A stretch of DNA of 64,000 bases from Heterodera schachtii (Eukaryota > Nematoda > Chromadorea > Rhabditida > Heteroderidae). Below, piece by piece: positions 35,060 through 48,067 of this stretch (position 1 is its first letter; every line of letters starts with the position of its first letter). Made by a program: the position numbers and the translations under genes. The stretch covers positions 1 to 64,000 of the forward strand of contig SIJG01000042.1 in NCBI GenBank assembly GCA_023374025.1, read 5' to 3'. The notes under the pieces were generated by a model, which made no database searches, was not told the DNA's origin, and saw nothing but the letters and a program-made list of their open reading frames with translations.

Positions 35060-35245
35060 ATTAATTCACTGACGAAAATATTCACTGCCGAATTAGAACA
35101 CTGACGAAAAAAATGGAAAACAGCAAAATAAATAAAAATAGTACACTGACGAAAATGCTCACTGACGAAATTATCCGCTGACGAAAATCACTGACGAAAT
35201 CGTTCACTGACGAAAATGCTTACTGACGAAAAAGTATAGCACCGA
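35060..35245. repeat. CACTGACGAAA motif cluster
   Basis: About nine copies of CACTGACGAAA or one-base variants lie at irregular 15-50 bp spacing, in the style of the motif arms of the foldback elements. No inverted partner arm was found. 34530-35060 and 35246-35363 hold nothing recognised. Confidence 0.7.
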
Positions 35246-35363
35246 TAAAAAGTTAGGTAAAAACAAAACGCCAATGCATTCAATGTATTTTTTCACATAT
35301 TAGAGAAATGAAAATAGTACGCCAAAAGGAGCATCATCCCATAACTTTAAAATAGGATAGAAA

Positions 35364-37452
35364 CTAGCGGTTGAATGCGCCTTCGGCGCATCGCAACCGC
35401 TAGGCTGTACGATTGTGTTGTATTATGAATGATAAAAATGACCATTATGGCTCGGCCGCTTCGCGGCCTCGCACCCATCCCTCGGCAATTTCTTATTGCA
35501 CAACATTTCTAACATTCTGCTGATCTTTTATTGCTTATCATTTCTTAAACACCTCGGCATCATTCCAATCACTGGGACTTATCTCACCAATTCTGCATTT
35601 CTATCACTTGGACTCAAACCCCGGCATCCCAATCACTGGGACACTTAATTCATTAGCATTACAATCAATGAGACCCAATTCTCTGGCATACAATCATTGG
35701 AATTCTATCTCAGCACTTCTGCATCCCAATCGCCGGGACTCAATTCTCTGGCATTCCAATCGCCGGAACTCAATTCTCCGGCATTCCAATCACTGGGACT
35801 TGTCTCACCAATTCTTCATTTCTATCACCTGGACTCAACCTCAGGCATACCAATAACTGGGTTTCAATTATATGCCATTCCAATGACCGGGACTCAAGAC
35901 TCAACCTTACGGCATTCCAATGTACTTACTCGGCCGCTTCGCGGCCTCGTTCAGGGGCCTTCGGCCCCCTCAGATATTTTCTGCGCCAAAGGTACTCACT
36001 CGGCCGCTTCGCGGCCTCGTTCAGGGGCCTTCGGCCCCCTCAATAATTTTCTGCGCCATAGGTACTCACTCGGCCGCTTCGCGGCCTCGTTCGGGGGCCT
36101 TCGGCCCCCTCAGTAACTTTCTGCGCCAAAGGTACTCATTCGGCCGCTTCACGGCCTCGTTCGGGGGCCTTCGGCCCCCTCAGTAACTTTCTGCGCCAAA
36201 GGTACTCACTCGGCCGCTTCGCGGCCTCGTTCGGGGGCCTTCGGCCCCTCAGTAACTTTCTGCGCCAAAGGTACTCACTCGGCCGCTTCGCGGCCTCTTT
36301 CGGGGGCCTTCGGCCCCCTCAATAATTTTATGCGCCAAAGATACTCACTCGGCCGCTTCGCGGCCTCGTACGGAGCCTTCGGCCCCTCTCACCAATTTCC
36401 GACTGCGGCTCGACAGTTTCGCGGCCTCGCACTCTTCTTATCTCTAAAGCATTCTAGGCACAATAGTGTGCATCGCAAAACAATACATTTTAAAAAACTG
36501 ACAAATTTCACTTCTGTGTCTCAAGGATGAGAGGCACAATAGTGTCACCTCATAACAATACAATAGCAAACAAATCGTTTTGACAAATTCAACACATGTG
36601 TTATCTCTAAAGCATGAGAGTCACAATAGTGTGCATGCAAAGCAATATATTATAAAAAACTGACAAATTTCACTTCTGTGTCTCAAGGATGAGAGGCACA
36701 ATAGTGTCACCTCATAACAATACAATAGCAAACAAATCGTTTTGACAAATTCAACACATGTGTTATCTCTAAAGCATGAGAGTCACAATAGTGTGCATGC
36801 AAAGCAATATATTATAAAAAACTGACAAATTTCACTTCTGTGTCTCATGGATGAGAGGCACAATAGTGTCATCTCATAACAATACAATAACAAACAAATT
36901 GTTTTGACAAACCAACACATGTGTTATCTACCAAAATTTTTCCTTCGTCTTTTATTGCCCATTTTATATAATTAAAGATGGGATGAAAATAAGGAAGGGA
37001 TGCGTGACAAAATTACCATTGTCTCTCCCTTCCCTTTCCTTTTTCTTATTTCTTTTCCTTGTCTTCTTACTCTCTCTTTTCCCACTCCCTCCCTCTCCCA
37101 CACACACGCACGCGTCCAGCAGACTGCTGCTGCACAGCCGCACACGTCTTCCTCTGTCTGCCCCTCCCACCCGCCGCTGCCCCGCGTGGACAGACAGGCA
37201 GACAGTGAACTATTTCCTACCTTCCCTCCCTCTAACCACTACAGCATGGGAGGAGAAATCTTTTCCTTTTCTAACTATTTCTTTTGTTTTATTCTTTTTA
37301 TTAACTATTTCTTTTGCATTCATCTTTTTCTTAACTATTTCGTTTCCATCTCTTTTTCTATGCAATCTCTCCCCACAGCAAATCAACTCAACGCCAAACG
37401 CCACATTCAAACGATGACACATACACACAAACACTCAACTTTAGTATATAGA
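35364..37452 (-). mobile_element. 2,089-bp non-autonomous Helitron, second copy
   Basis: Same length, ends and contents as 21349-23437; only a few substitutions are visible (for example in a 70-bp unit near 36020, near 36343, at about 36512 and 37144). The 3' CTAG is followed by T on the minus strand. The base before the 5' TC is T instead of A. It includes the 70-bp array (35923-36395) and the 162-bp repeat (36415-36930). Confidence 0.9.
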
Positions 37453-37776
37453 ATTCATTAAAAGCTTATAGAACATTCGATGCAGAATTTTTTTTCTCTA
37501 TCGCTATATAAAATTTGGTTGAAATCTGTAAGGCGGAAAAAAAGTTCTATAGAGAAAAAATCCAAACGTAAACGTGGAAAAAATCTCAAAGTAAATGTTG
37601 TTTTTACATAAGGAAGATAAAGAGATAGTACATAAAATTGAGAGAAATAAAGATAAAAAATAAATACAACAGAACGCCAATAATTATATAAAAAATATTT
37701 ATTGGCGCTTTTTTTTTCTTTTTTACCGTCCATGAGGCAAATAAAATTTTTTATTAACGCTTTTTAGCAGCAAAAC
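37453..37776. other. Intergenic, nothing recognised
   Basis: AT-rich sequence without a gene or clear element ends. Confidence 0.4.
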
Positions 37777-38046
37777 TGTTCGGTAGACACCATTTTATAT
37801 TTGTGTTGCATTATGTTTATCTTTTCCCCCCTCCACACATACATTGTTGACTCCTCATATATTTTTGCACAAATACCATTCCTCCTTCCTCCCTTCATTC
37901 ATTCTGTTCACTTTGTCATTTCACCATTTTTTGTCCCTCTCTTCCTCTGTGACCCAATCCCAATCAATATTATTTATTGTTCGCCGTCCTTTTATTTTGT
38001 TTGAATAAACTTTTGTTTATTCACTGTGGACTTAGCGGCGTAACAA
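37777..38046 (+). mobile_element. LTR-like segment followed by a primer-binding site
   Basis: A segment of about 270 bp begins TGTTCGG and ends GTAACA, contains AATAAA (about 38005), and is followed at 38050 by TGGCGACGACCG. That resembles a tRNA-primer binding site and shares its first eight bases with the PBS of the complete element at 45.7-50.5 kb. A second LTR was not found in the window, so the boundaries are inferred. Confidence 0.5.
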
Positions 38047-38379
38047 ATTGGCGACGACCGTTACTGATTGGACTCAACTCTTGGCTTCAAAATTTGCAAG
38101 TTCGAAAGCCAATCGGCTTTTCATCTTTCAGGAACTGAGTCTTTTCGACGTTTCTTCTGAAAAGCCGAACCGGCATTCGTCATTAAAGCCAGTCGGCTAA
38201 GAATTCGTCATCTAATCCAAGTCTGGCCAATTCTTCGACAAAGCCGAGGCGGCAATTCTTTAAATTCGTTAAGCCGAGCCGGCAAAGAAACGAATTTAAA
38301 ACCGAGTCGGTTCTCCATTCTTCAAAAAGCCTCACAGCTAGGCGCTGCTGATATATTTGCTAGGCGCAAATCAGGTTTA

Positions 38380-38700
38380 ATTTGAAAAATGCCAGCACAG
38401 CAGGACCCAGCCATTGCATAATGCCATCACTTTCGGACATTAATCCATTCGAGATGAATGTTTGAAAGCCGAAAGAGGGAATGGTGAGGATTTCCGACAA
38501 TTTGTGAACAGACATCGGAGGTTGCTTCAAGAGTTCAAATTCGACATTTTGAACAAGGAACAATTCCACTGCCTCATGCTGCTGACATCACTGAAGTCCC
38601 ACAGCGATTCTGCCTTGCGCCAGCGAATTTTGGCCAAGCTTACAGCAGACGGAGATAATGTCAAATATGACAACATTGTGGAAGAATTGCAGGTGTAGCA
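38380..38700 (+). pseudogene. Retrotransposon gag remnant
   Basis: Downstream of the LTR-like segment a degraded plus-strand frame encodes a gag capsid-like helical segment (GEDFRQFVNRHRRLLQEFKF, then QFHCLMLLTSLKSHSDSALR and a KLTADGDN stretch). The frame is interrupted by stops near 38420-38460 and ends where a GGGATCCGG repeat cluster begins, so it is a fragment. I read it as Ty3/gypsy-like gag by pattern, not by a search. Confidence 0.6.
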
Positions 38701-39250
38701 TGGAATTTTTTACGGGATCGGGATTTTTACGGGATTCCGGTTCGGGAGTCCCGTCCCGGAAATTTTTGAACTCCAGATCCCGCTACCGGAAATTTTTACC
38801 CAAAAACGGGAGTAAAATGCACTGGTAAGAATTGAGTTTATTTTGGTAAAATTAATAATTTTTTATTGAAAATCTGTTAAACATATAGCCAAAATTTCAA
38901 AAAAAGTCCCGGCGGCGCCTATCGGCACCGTCAGACACTTAAATCCTTAATTTCTTATAAAAATGGCTCAAATATGGTCATTTTTGGCATAACCTGACAG
39001 CATATTGTATCAAAATATCAATTTTTTCCCGGCGGCGCCTATCGGCACATGCTGGCCTCCCTCTTCCACCCTGGTCACCAAAAAGTTTTTTCAAAAAATA
39101 CGCCTCAAAAAAGTTGTTAAAATTAATAATGGGAGTCGAAAATATAAAGTTAATACATTTTTTGTTCTAATAAATTATAAAAATAATTTATTTGGAGCAA
39201 TTGAACTGATTTTCAATTCAAATATGATTTTTTTAATTCACTAAAATTTA
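38701..39250. repeat. GGGAGTCCCG motif cluster and GCC-rich motifs
   Basis: At 38710-38815 there is a cluster of ACGGGAGTCCCG / GGGATCCGG motifs related to those at 20.5 and 24.9 kb. Two copies of the GGCGGCGCCTATCGGCACC motif follow at about 38910 and 39030. No gene. Confidence 0.6.
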
Positions 39251-39446
39251 CGTGAACAAATTGTTTGTTGCATGTAAAATATGTATAACAATCCAATCAT
39301 TCACAATATATAACTTAGAAATTTGCTCAAAACATTTTCATATGTCGAAAGTGTCTTTTTGCCATAAAACTGGCGCCACATATATTAGTCAACGTATCCA
39401 GGCAGTAAATTACGCTGCGTGCCTGACATGGCTTTGTTCTTCATTT

Positions 39447-39650
39447 TCAGGTTCTTCCAAAAATTTTCCACGTGGTTGGTACCAAGTTAATCACCAGTCC
39501 TCCAAGCCTAACAGAATTGGCATGTTTCCGTTGGTTGGCATTCCTTGCCAAATTTTTCTTGACCCAGGCCTGGTGCTTTTCGCACATCTTCTCCAAATGT
39601 CCTGATTTGTTGCACTTTTTGCAGATTTCGAGCATATTTGAGGAATTTAT
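39447..39650 (-). pseudogene. CCHC zinc-knuckle fragment at satellite edge
   Basis: The minus strand encodes CKKCNKSGHLEKMC, a perfect C-x2-C-x4-H-x4-C retroviral-type zinc knuckle, followed by a basic stretch. It is too short for a gag gene and has no partner domains nearby. Its upstream codons (…INSSNMLE) are part of the sequence repeated in the 380-bp satellite that begins here. Confidence 0.65.
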
Positions 39651-42600
39651 GAGTACAGTTTTCGTGTTATCGAGCATATTTGAGGAATTTATGAGTACAG
39701 AACTATAAGGTTAGTACTATATCGCTTCAGCTATATGCCAGACTAACCTACCTACCTCCTGTAAATTATAATTCAGAATTGGACTTGTGAATAATTTTCC
39801 CCCTGTTGTCCCTTGAAAATTATCATGAAACAATCCATTTTTTATAGAATGCGTCGTCATATTTTTTTCTGAAATTCGATTGTGTATATCTCCGCGAATA
39901 TTCGAGTAAAAAAAAAATTCATATACCATTGCAAAGCTGAGGTTAAACTCTTCCAGAAAATAGCAAAAAATCGTCGAGTCTCCCAATACTGACCCAGTTA
40001 TATGCTCGGGAACCACTTCAATGGCTTGACATAAGCAATTTTCGTGTTATCGAGCATATTTGAGGAATTTATGAGTACAGAACTATAAGGTTAGTACTAT
40101 ATCGCTTCAGCTATATGCCAGACTAACCTACCTACCTCCTGTAAATTATAATTCAGAATTGGACTTGTGAATAATTTTCCACCTGTTGTCCCTTGAAAAT
40201 TATCATGAAACAATCCATTTTTTATAGAATGCGTCGTCATATTTTTTTCTGAAATTCCATTGTGTATATCTCCGCGAATATTCGAGTAACAAAAAAAATT
40301 CATATACCATTGCAAAGCTGAGGTTAAACTCTTCCAGAAAATAGCAAAAAATCGTCGAGTACTCCCAATACTGACCCAGTTATATGCTCGGGAACCACTT
40401 CAATGGCTTGACATAAGCAATTTTCGTGTTATCGAGCATATTTGAGGAATTTATGAGTACAGAACTATAAGGTTAGTACTATATCGCTTCAGCTATATGC
40501 CAGACTAACCTACCTACCTCCTGTAAATTATAATTCAGAATTGGACTTGTGAATAATTTTCCCCCTGTTGTCCCTTGAAAATTATCATGAAACAATCCAT
40601 TTTTTATAGAATGCGTCGTCACTATTTTTTCTGAAATTCGATTGTGTATATCTCCGCGAATATTCGAGTAAAAAAAAAATTCATATACCATTGCAAAGCT
40701 GAGGTTAAACTCTTCCAGAAAATAGCAAAAAATCGTCGAGACTCCCAATACTGACCCAGTTATATGCTCGGGAACCACTTCAATGGCTTGACATAAGCAA
40801 TTTTCGTGTTATCGAGCATATTTGAGGAATTTATGAGTACAGAACTATAAGGTTAGTACTATATCGCTTCAGCTATATGCCAGACTAACCTACCTACCTC
40901 CTGTAAATTATAATTCAGAATTGGACTTGTGAATAATTTTCCCCCTGTTGTCCCTTGAAAATTATCATGAAACAATCCATTTTTTATAGAATGCGTCGTC
41001 ACTATTTTTTCTGAAATTCGATTGTGTATATCTCCGCGAATATTCGAGTAAAAAAAAAAATTCATATACCATTGCAAAGCTGAGGTTAAACTCTTCCAGA
41101 AAATAGCAAAAAATCGTCGAGACTCCCAATACTGACCCAGTTATATGCTCGGGAACCACTTCAATGGCTTGACATAAGCAATTTTCGTGTTATCGAGCAT
41201 ATTTGAGGAATTTATGAGTACAGAACTATAAGGTTAGTACTATATCGCTTCAGCTATATGCCAGACTAACCTACCTACCTCCTGTAAATTATAATTCAGA
41301 ATTGGACTTGTGAATAATTTTCCCCCTGTTGTCCCTTGAAAATTATCATGAAACAATCCATTTTTTATAGAATGCGTCGTCACTATTTTTTCTGAAATTC
41401 GATTGTGTATATCTCCGCGAATATTCGAGTAAAAAAAAAATTCATATACCATTGCAAAGCTGAGGTTAAACTCTTCCAGAAAATAGCAAAAAATCGTCGA
41501 GACTCCCAATACTGACCCAGTTATATGCTCGGGAACCACTTCAATGGCTTGACATAAGCAATTTTCGTGTTATCGAGCATATTTGAGGAATTTATGAGTA
41601 CAGAACTATAAGGTTAGTACTATATCGCTTCAGCTATATGCCAGACTAACCTACCTACCTCCTGTAAATTATAATTCAGAATTGGACTTGTGAATAATTT
41701 TCCCCCTGTTGTCCCTTGAAAATTATCATGAAACAATCCATTTTTTATAGAATGCGTCGTCACTATTTTTTCTGAAATTCGATTGTGTATATCTCCGCGA
41801 ATATTCGAGTAAAAAAAAAAATTCATATACCATTGCAAAGCTGAGGTTAAACTCTTCCAGAAAATAGCAAAAAATCGTCGAGACTCCCAATACTGACCCA
41901 GTTATATGCTCGGGAACCACTTCAATGGCTTGACATAAGCAATTTTCGTGTTATCGAGCATATTTGAGGAATTTATGAGTACAGAACTATAAGGTTAGTA
42001 CTATATCGCTTCAGCTATATGCCAGACTAACCTACCTACCTCCTGTAAATTATAATTCAGAATTGGACTTGTGAATAATTTTCCCCCTGTTGTCCCTTGA
42101 AAATTATCATGAAACAATCCATTTTTTATAGAATGCGTCGTCACTATTTTTTCTGAAATTCGATTGTGTATATCTCCGCGAATATTCGAGTAAAAAAAAA
42201 ATTCATATACCATTGCAAAGCTGAGGTTAAACTCTTCCAGAAAATAGCAAAAAATCGTCGAGACTCCCAATACTGACCCAGTTATATGCTCGGGAACCAC
42301 TTCAATGGCTTGACATAAGCAATTTTCGTGTTATCGAGCATATTTGAGGAATTTATGAGTACAGAACTATAAGGTTAGTACTATATCGCTTCAGCTATAT
42401 GCCAGACTAACCTACCTACCTCCTGTAAATTATAATTCAGAATTGGACTTGTGAATAATTTTCCCCCTGTTGTCCCTTGAAAATTATCATGAAACAATCC
42501 ATTTTTTATAGAATGCGTCGTCACTATTTTTTCTGAAATTCGATTGTGTATATCTCCGCGAATATTCGAGTAACAAAAAAATTCATATACCATTGCAAAG

Positions 42601-45600
42601 CTGAGGTTAAACTCTTCCAGAAAATAGCAAAAAATCGTCGAGACTCCCAATACTGACCCAGTTATATGCTCGGGAACCACTTCAATGGCTTGACATAAGC
42701 AATTTTCGTGTTATCGAGCATATTTGAGGAATTTATGAGTACAGAACTATAAGGTTAGTACTATATCGCTTCAGCTATATGCCAGACTAACCTACCTACC
42801 TCCTGTAAATTATAATTCAGAATTGGACTTGTGAATAATTTTCCCCCTGTTGTCCCTTGAAAATTATCATGAAACAATCCATTTTTTATAGAATGCGTCG
42901 TCACTATTTTTTCTGAAATTCGATTGTGTATATCTCCGCGAATATTCGAGTAAAAAAAAAATTCATATACCATTGCAAAGCTGAGGTTAAACTCTTCCAG
43001 AAAATAGCAAAAAATCGTCGAGACTCCCAATACTGACCCAGTTATATGCTCGGGAACCACTTCAATGGCTTGACATAAGCAATTTTCGTGTTATCGAGCA
43101 TATTTGAGGAATTTATGAGTACAGAACTATAAGGTTAGTACTATATCGCTTCAGCTATATGCCAGACTAACCTACCTACCTCCTGTAAATTATAATTCAG
43201 AATTGGACTTGTGAATAATTTTCCCCCTGTTGTCCCTTGAAAATTATCATGAAACAATCCATTTTTTATAGAATGCGTCGTCACTATTTTTTTCTGAAAT
43301 TCGATTGTGTATATCTCCGCGAATATTCGAGTAAAAAAAAAATTCATATACCATTGCAAAGCTGAGGTTAAACTCTTCCAGAAAATAGCAAAAAATCGTC
43401 GAGACTCCCAATACTGACCCAGTTATATGCTCGGGAACCACTTCAATGGCTTGACATAAGCAATTTTCGTGTTATCGAGCATATTTGAGGAATTTATGAG
43501 TACAGAACTATAAGGTTAGTACTATATCGCTTCAGCTATATGCCAGACTAACCTACCTACCTCCTGTAAATTATAATTCAGAATTGGACTTGTGAATAAT
43601 TTTCCCCCTGTTGTCCCTTGAAAATTATCATGAAACAATCCATTTTTTATAGAATGCGTCGTCACTATTTTTTCTGAAATTCGATTGTGTATATCTCCGC
43701 GAATATTCGAGTAACAAAAAAATTCATATACCATTGCAAAGCTGAGGTTAAACTCTTCCAGAAAATAGCAAAAAATCGTCGAGACTCCCAATACTGACCC
43801 AGTTATATGCTCGGGAACCACTTCAATGGCTTGACATAAGCAATTTTCGTGTTATCGAGCATATTTGAGGAATTTATGAGTACAGAACTATAAGGTTAGT
43901 ACTATATCGCTTCAGCTATATGCCAGACTAACCTACCTACCTCCTGTAAATTATAATTCAGAATTGGACTTGTGAATAATTTTCCCCCTGTTGTCCCTTG
44001 AAAATTATCATGAAACAATCCATTTTTTATAGAATGCGTCGTCACTATTTTTTCTGAAATTCGATTGTGTATATCTCCGCGAATATTCGAGTAAAAAAAA
44101 AAATTCATATACCATTGCAAAGCTGAGGTTAAACTCTTCCAGAAAATAGCAAAAAATCGTCGAGACTCCCAATACTGACCCAGTTATATGCTCGGGAACC
44201 ACTTCAATGGCTTGACATAAGCAATTTTCGTGTTATCGAGCATATTTGAGGAATTTATGAGTACAGAACTATAAGGTTAGTACTATATCGCTTCAGCTAT
44301 ATGCCAGACTAACCTACCTACCTCCTGTAAATTATAATTCAGAATTGGACTTGTGAATAATTTTCCCCCTGTTGTCCCTTGAAAATTATCATGAAACAAT
44401 CCATTTTTTATAGAATGCGTCGTCACTATTTTTTCTGAAATTCGATTGTGTATATCTCCGCGAATATTCGAGTAACAAAAAAATTCATATACCATTGCAA
44501 AGCTGAGGTTAAACTCTTCCAGAAAATAGCAAAAAATCGTCGAGACTCCCAATACTGACCCAGTTATATGCTCGGGAACCACTTCAATGGCTTGACATAA
44601 GCAATTTTCGTGTTATCGAGCATATTTGAGGAATTTATGAGTACAGAACTATAAGGTTAGTACTATATCGCTTCAGCTATATGCCAGACTAACCTACCTA
44701 CCTCCTGTAAATTATAATTCAGAATTGGACTTGTGAATAATTTTCCCCCTGTTGTCCCTTGAAAATTATCATGAAACAATCCATTTTTTATAGAATGCGT
44801 CGTCACTATTTTTTCTGAAATTCGATTGTGTATATCTCCGCGAATATTCGAGTAAAAAAAAAATTCATATACCATTGCAAAGCTGAGGTTAAACTCTTCC
44901 AGAAAATAGCAAAAAATCGTCGAGACTCCCAATACTGACCCAGTTATATGCTCGGGAACCACTTCAATGGCTTGACATAAGCAATTTTCGTGTTATCGAG
45001 CATATTTGAGGAATTTATGAGTACAGAACTATAAGGTTAGTACTATATCGCTTCAGCTATATGCCAGACTAACCTACCTACCTCCTGTAAATTATAATTC
45101 AGAATTGGACTTGTGAATAATTTTCCCCCTGTTGTCCCTTGAAAATTATCATGAAACAATCCATTTTTTATAGAATGCGTCGTCACTATTTTTTCTGAAA
45201 TTCGATTGTGTATATCTCCGCGAATATTCGAGTAAAAAAAAAATTCATATACCATTGCAAAGCTGAGGTTAAACTCTTCCAGAAAATAGCAAAAAATCGT
45301 CGAGACTCCCAATACTGACCCAGTTATATGCTCGGGAACCACTTCAATGGCTTGACATAAGCAATTTTCGTGTTATCGAGCATATTTGAGGAATTTATGA
45401 GTACAGAACTATAAGGTTAGTACTATATCGCTTCAGCTATATGCCAGACTAACCTACCTACCTCCTGTAAATTATAATTCAGAATTGGACTTGTGAATAA
45501 TTTTCCACCTGTTGTCCCTTGAAAATTATCATGAAACAATCCATTTTTTATAGAATGCGTCGTCATATTTTTTCTGAAATTCCACTGTGTATATCTCCGC

Positions 45601-45655
45601 GAATATTCGAGTAACAAAAAAAATTCATATACCAGTGCAAAGCTGAGGTTAAACT
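39651..45655. repeat. 380-bp satellite array, left block
   Basis: About 16 head-to-tail units of 380-382 bp, with very high identity. Variation is mainly in an A-run after 'attcgagtaa' (pure A, or with a C) and in 'cactatttttt' versus 'catatttttt'. Units contain 'gaggttaaactc', 'ctgacccagttatatgctcgg' and 'gttagtactatatcgcttcag'. A 99-codon open frame recurs per unit, but it breaks with the homopolymer length and is unlikely to be a protein. Confidence 0.97.
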
Positions 45656-45932
45656 TGTTGTGTCCACAAGGAACAACAGAATTAAATTTATTGTAGAAAG
45701 ACAAATGAAATCAATAAATAAATAAAAGATGACGACGGAGTCAGAGGAAAGACGAAAATGGAAGGAGCAAAACAGATTTAATTTAGAACCGAAAATTAAG
45801 AATAAAATAATAATGAATGAGGATTAACAGCGGGGGAAAATAATGACTGGAAATGGGCGGAGAAAATAAACAGGAACATCACTGTTACTGTATGGCACTA
45901 ATTCAAATTAATAAAATCCAACATCTCCAACA
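45656..45932 (-). repeat. 3' LTR
   Basis: 277-bp direct repeat. It is preceded on the minus strand by the purine run AAGAAGAGAGA (45933-45943), which fits a polypurine tract. Confidence 0.95.
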
Positions 45933-45957
45933 TCTCTCTTCTTAAATTTTGTTCTCC

Positions 45958-47100
45958 TCACGGCGAATAACGTATTGGTGGGCGGCGTTGTCTCTGAGGA
46001 CGAGGAGTTGGTTGAATTGGCAAGGTTGGCACCGGAATGGTTGCGACATTGCGATGGCAAGGACTTTTCTGTTGAAGACCCTGGTCAACTAAATCGTTCG
46101 AAAAAGTAGTCTCTGTTTGGTAAGGGATAAATAAACGCATTTGGTTTACATGTCGAGTGACAGTAATATTCAAGAGTGGAATTTTTACCTTCCAAATTAG
46201 ACCTTTACCATCGATTATTTTGCCTTCAAACCTATTTGGCTTGCCAGACCTTCCGTAATTCAACACGAGAACAGTGTCACCGTTTTTGAAATGACGAGGA
46301 TGAGCACCGTGGTGACGATCGTACTGTTGTCGCATTTTGTCCTGGTACTGATTTGTGTTCGGTTTGTTGTTCTGTTGGCATGGCTTTAACAGGGAAAGCG
46401 AAGTGCGAAGAGAGCGTCCCAAAAACTTTTCTGAGGGGGACAAACCATTTAACACTTGGATTGGAGTTGACCTATAGGAGAAAAGGAACTCTGAAATCCA
46501 ATTTTGATTTTTGGAATTGGCATTTTTCTTAGCCTGACGCTTGAATGTGTCAACCATACGCTCGGCTTGACCATTGCAATGCGGCTGATATGGAGGTGAA
46601 AAGATGTGCTTAATACCATTTTGTTTACAATACTGTTGAAAATCAAAAGATGAAAATGGTGGACCATTGTCACTTACAAGCACATTTGGAAAACCATATC
46701 TGTGAAAAATGCGATTCAGTGCCGTAATTGTGTGAAAGGCCGTGGTGGAGTGCATCTCAGTGATTTCCGGCCATTTTGACAACGAATCGACAAGAATCAG
46801 ATACGTTTTGCCGTCGGGACATGGACCTGCGAAATCAATGTGGACTCTACCAAAAATTTGATCAGAAGTCGGCCATGGACACAATGGAGCTTTCTTCGGG
46901 AGTTTTGCCGCGGACTGACAGTCGGTACAGTGCTTCACCAACATTTCGATGTCATTGTCCAAGCCGGGCCAATAGACATGTTGACGAGCCAAAGCTTTCA
47001 TGCGGAAAATTCCAGGATGAGCAAAGTGTAAAGCAGTCAGAACACGTTTGCGAAGTGATGCCGGCACAACGACTCTGTTTCCTGATAAAAAGGGAACCAC
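45958..47100 (-). pseudogene. Integrase domain
   Basis: An HHCC zinc-binding region (HPGIFRMKALARQHVYWPG, then CTDCQ) is followed by the DDE core: HIDFAGPCPDGKTYLILVDS, VSDNGPPF, and the glutamate in HCNGQAERM. The C-terminal part has the GPY-like chromatin-binding tail region (FKNGDTVLVLNYGRSGKPN, then EGKI). The stop is at 45958, 26 bp before the 3' LTR. The domain itself reads through without interruption. Confidence 0.92.
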
Positions 47101-48067
47101 CCACAACCGAGAGGGTGTTACGTTTTTGGAAAAACGACAGTAAATCGTTGGCAGGACATTTGTTTGGCCAGCCCGAACGAACATACCCAATTACTTGTTG
47201 TAGCAGTTCTTCGTCGGCGGTACACAAAGCAACTTCTTCGGCAGACACAGGCAAAGACTCCAAATTTGCGAAGAAAACGAATTCGGCGGCTTCGTCGGCA
47301 TCGCAGTCCATCTGATCAGCGCATGTATGAGCGATGATTTGATCTTCACTGGAACGATTTGATGCGATTAGCCGTGAAAGGACATCAGCTTGTCCAAAAC
47401 TTTCCGATTTCACATATTTGATGATGAAGTCGTAATTTGCCAAAGTCAGAGCCCAGCGCTGCAAACGAGCGGCTGTGTAGATCGGAATCCCTTTTTTACT
47501 GCCAAAAATCGCTAAAAGGGGCTTGTGATCCGTTAGCAATGAAAAATTTCGCCCATAAATCATGCGGTGAAATTTTTGACATGCAAAAATAAGGGCTAAG
47601 GCTTCACGTTCAATTTGCGCATAATTTCGTTCACTTGGCGTCAGACTTCTGCAGGCATGCTCAATTACGCGTTCAGAGCCATCAGGGAACTTGTGACTGA
47701 TGGTTGCGCCAATTCCTGACTGACTAGCATCCGCAGCAACAATGATCGGTTTTGCGGGGTCGTAGTGCGTCAAAAGCAAGTCGGACTGGAGAATCTGCTT
47801 AGCCTTTTCAAAAGCATTTTGTTGATCATTTCCCCAAGCCCAAGGAACATCTTTACGCAAAAGAATGTCCAAAGGAGCGCGAATTACACGCATCTCTTTG
47901 ATAAACCGACCATAATAATTCAGTGCGCCAAGAAACGAACGCAAAGTGCTCAGATCATTTGGCGGCGGCATTTCGCGAATCGCTGCAGATCGAGCCGGGT
48001 CGGGTTGGATTCCTTTGGCTGAAACAATGTGGCCAAGAAATTTTAATTCAGTTTGCAAAAATGGCAT
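47050..48067 (-). pseudogene. RT thumb and RNase H domain
   Basis: Starts with ELKFLGHIVSAKGIQPDP and the connection FLGALNYYGRFI. RNase H follows with ADASQSGIGA, the ERNYAQIEREALAL helix, and LLTDHKPL. The frame ends by a one-base shift at about 47080, in the link to the integrase. Confidence 0.9.

Noticed and set aside
39651..45655. 5S rRNA, spliced-leader or snRNA gene in the 380-bp tandem unit
   Set aside because: I looked for 5S, SL1-type leader, U2 and U6 landmarks on both strands and found no convincing match.
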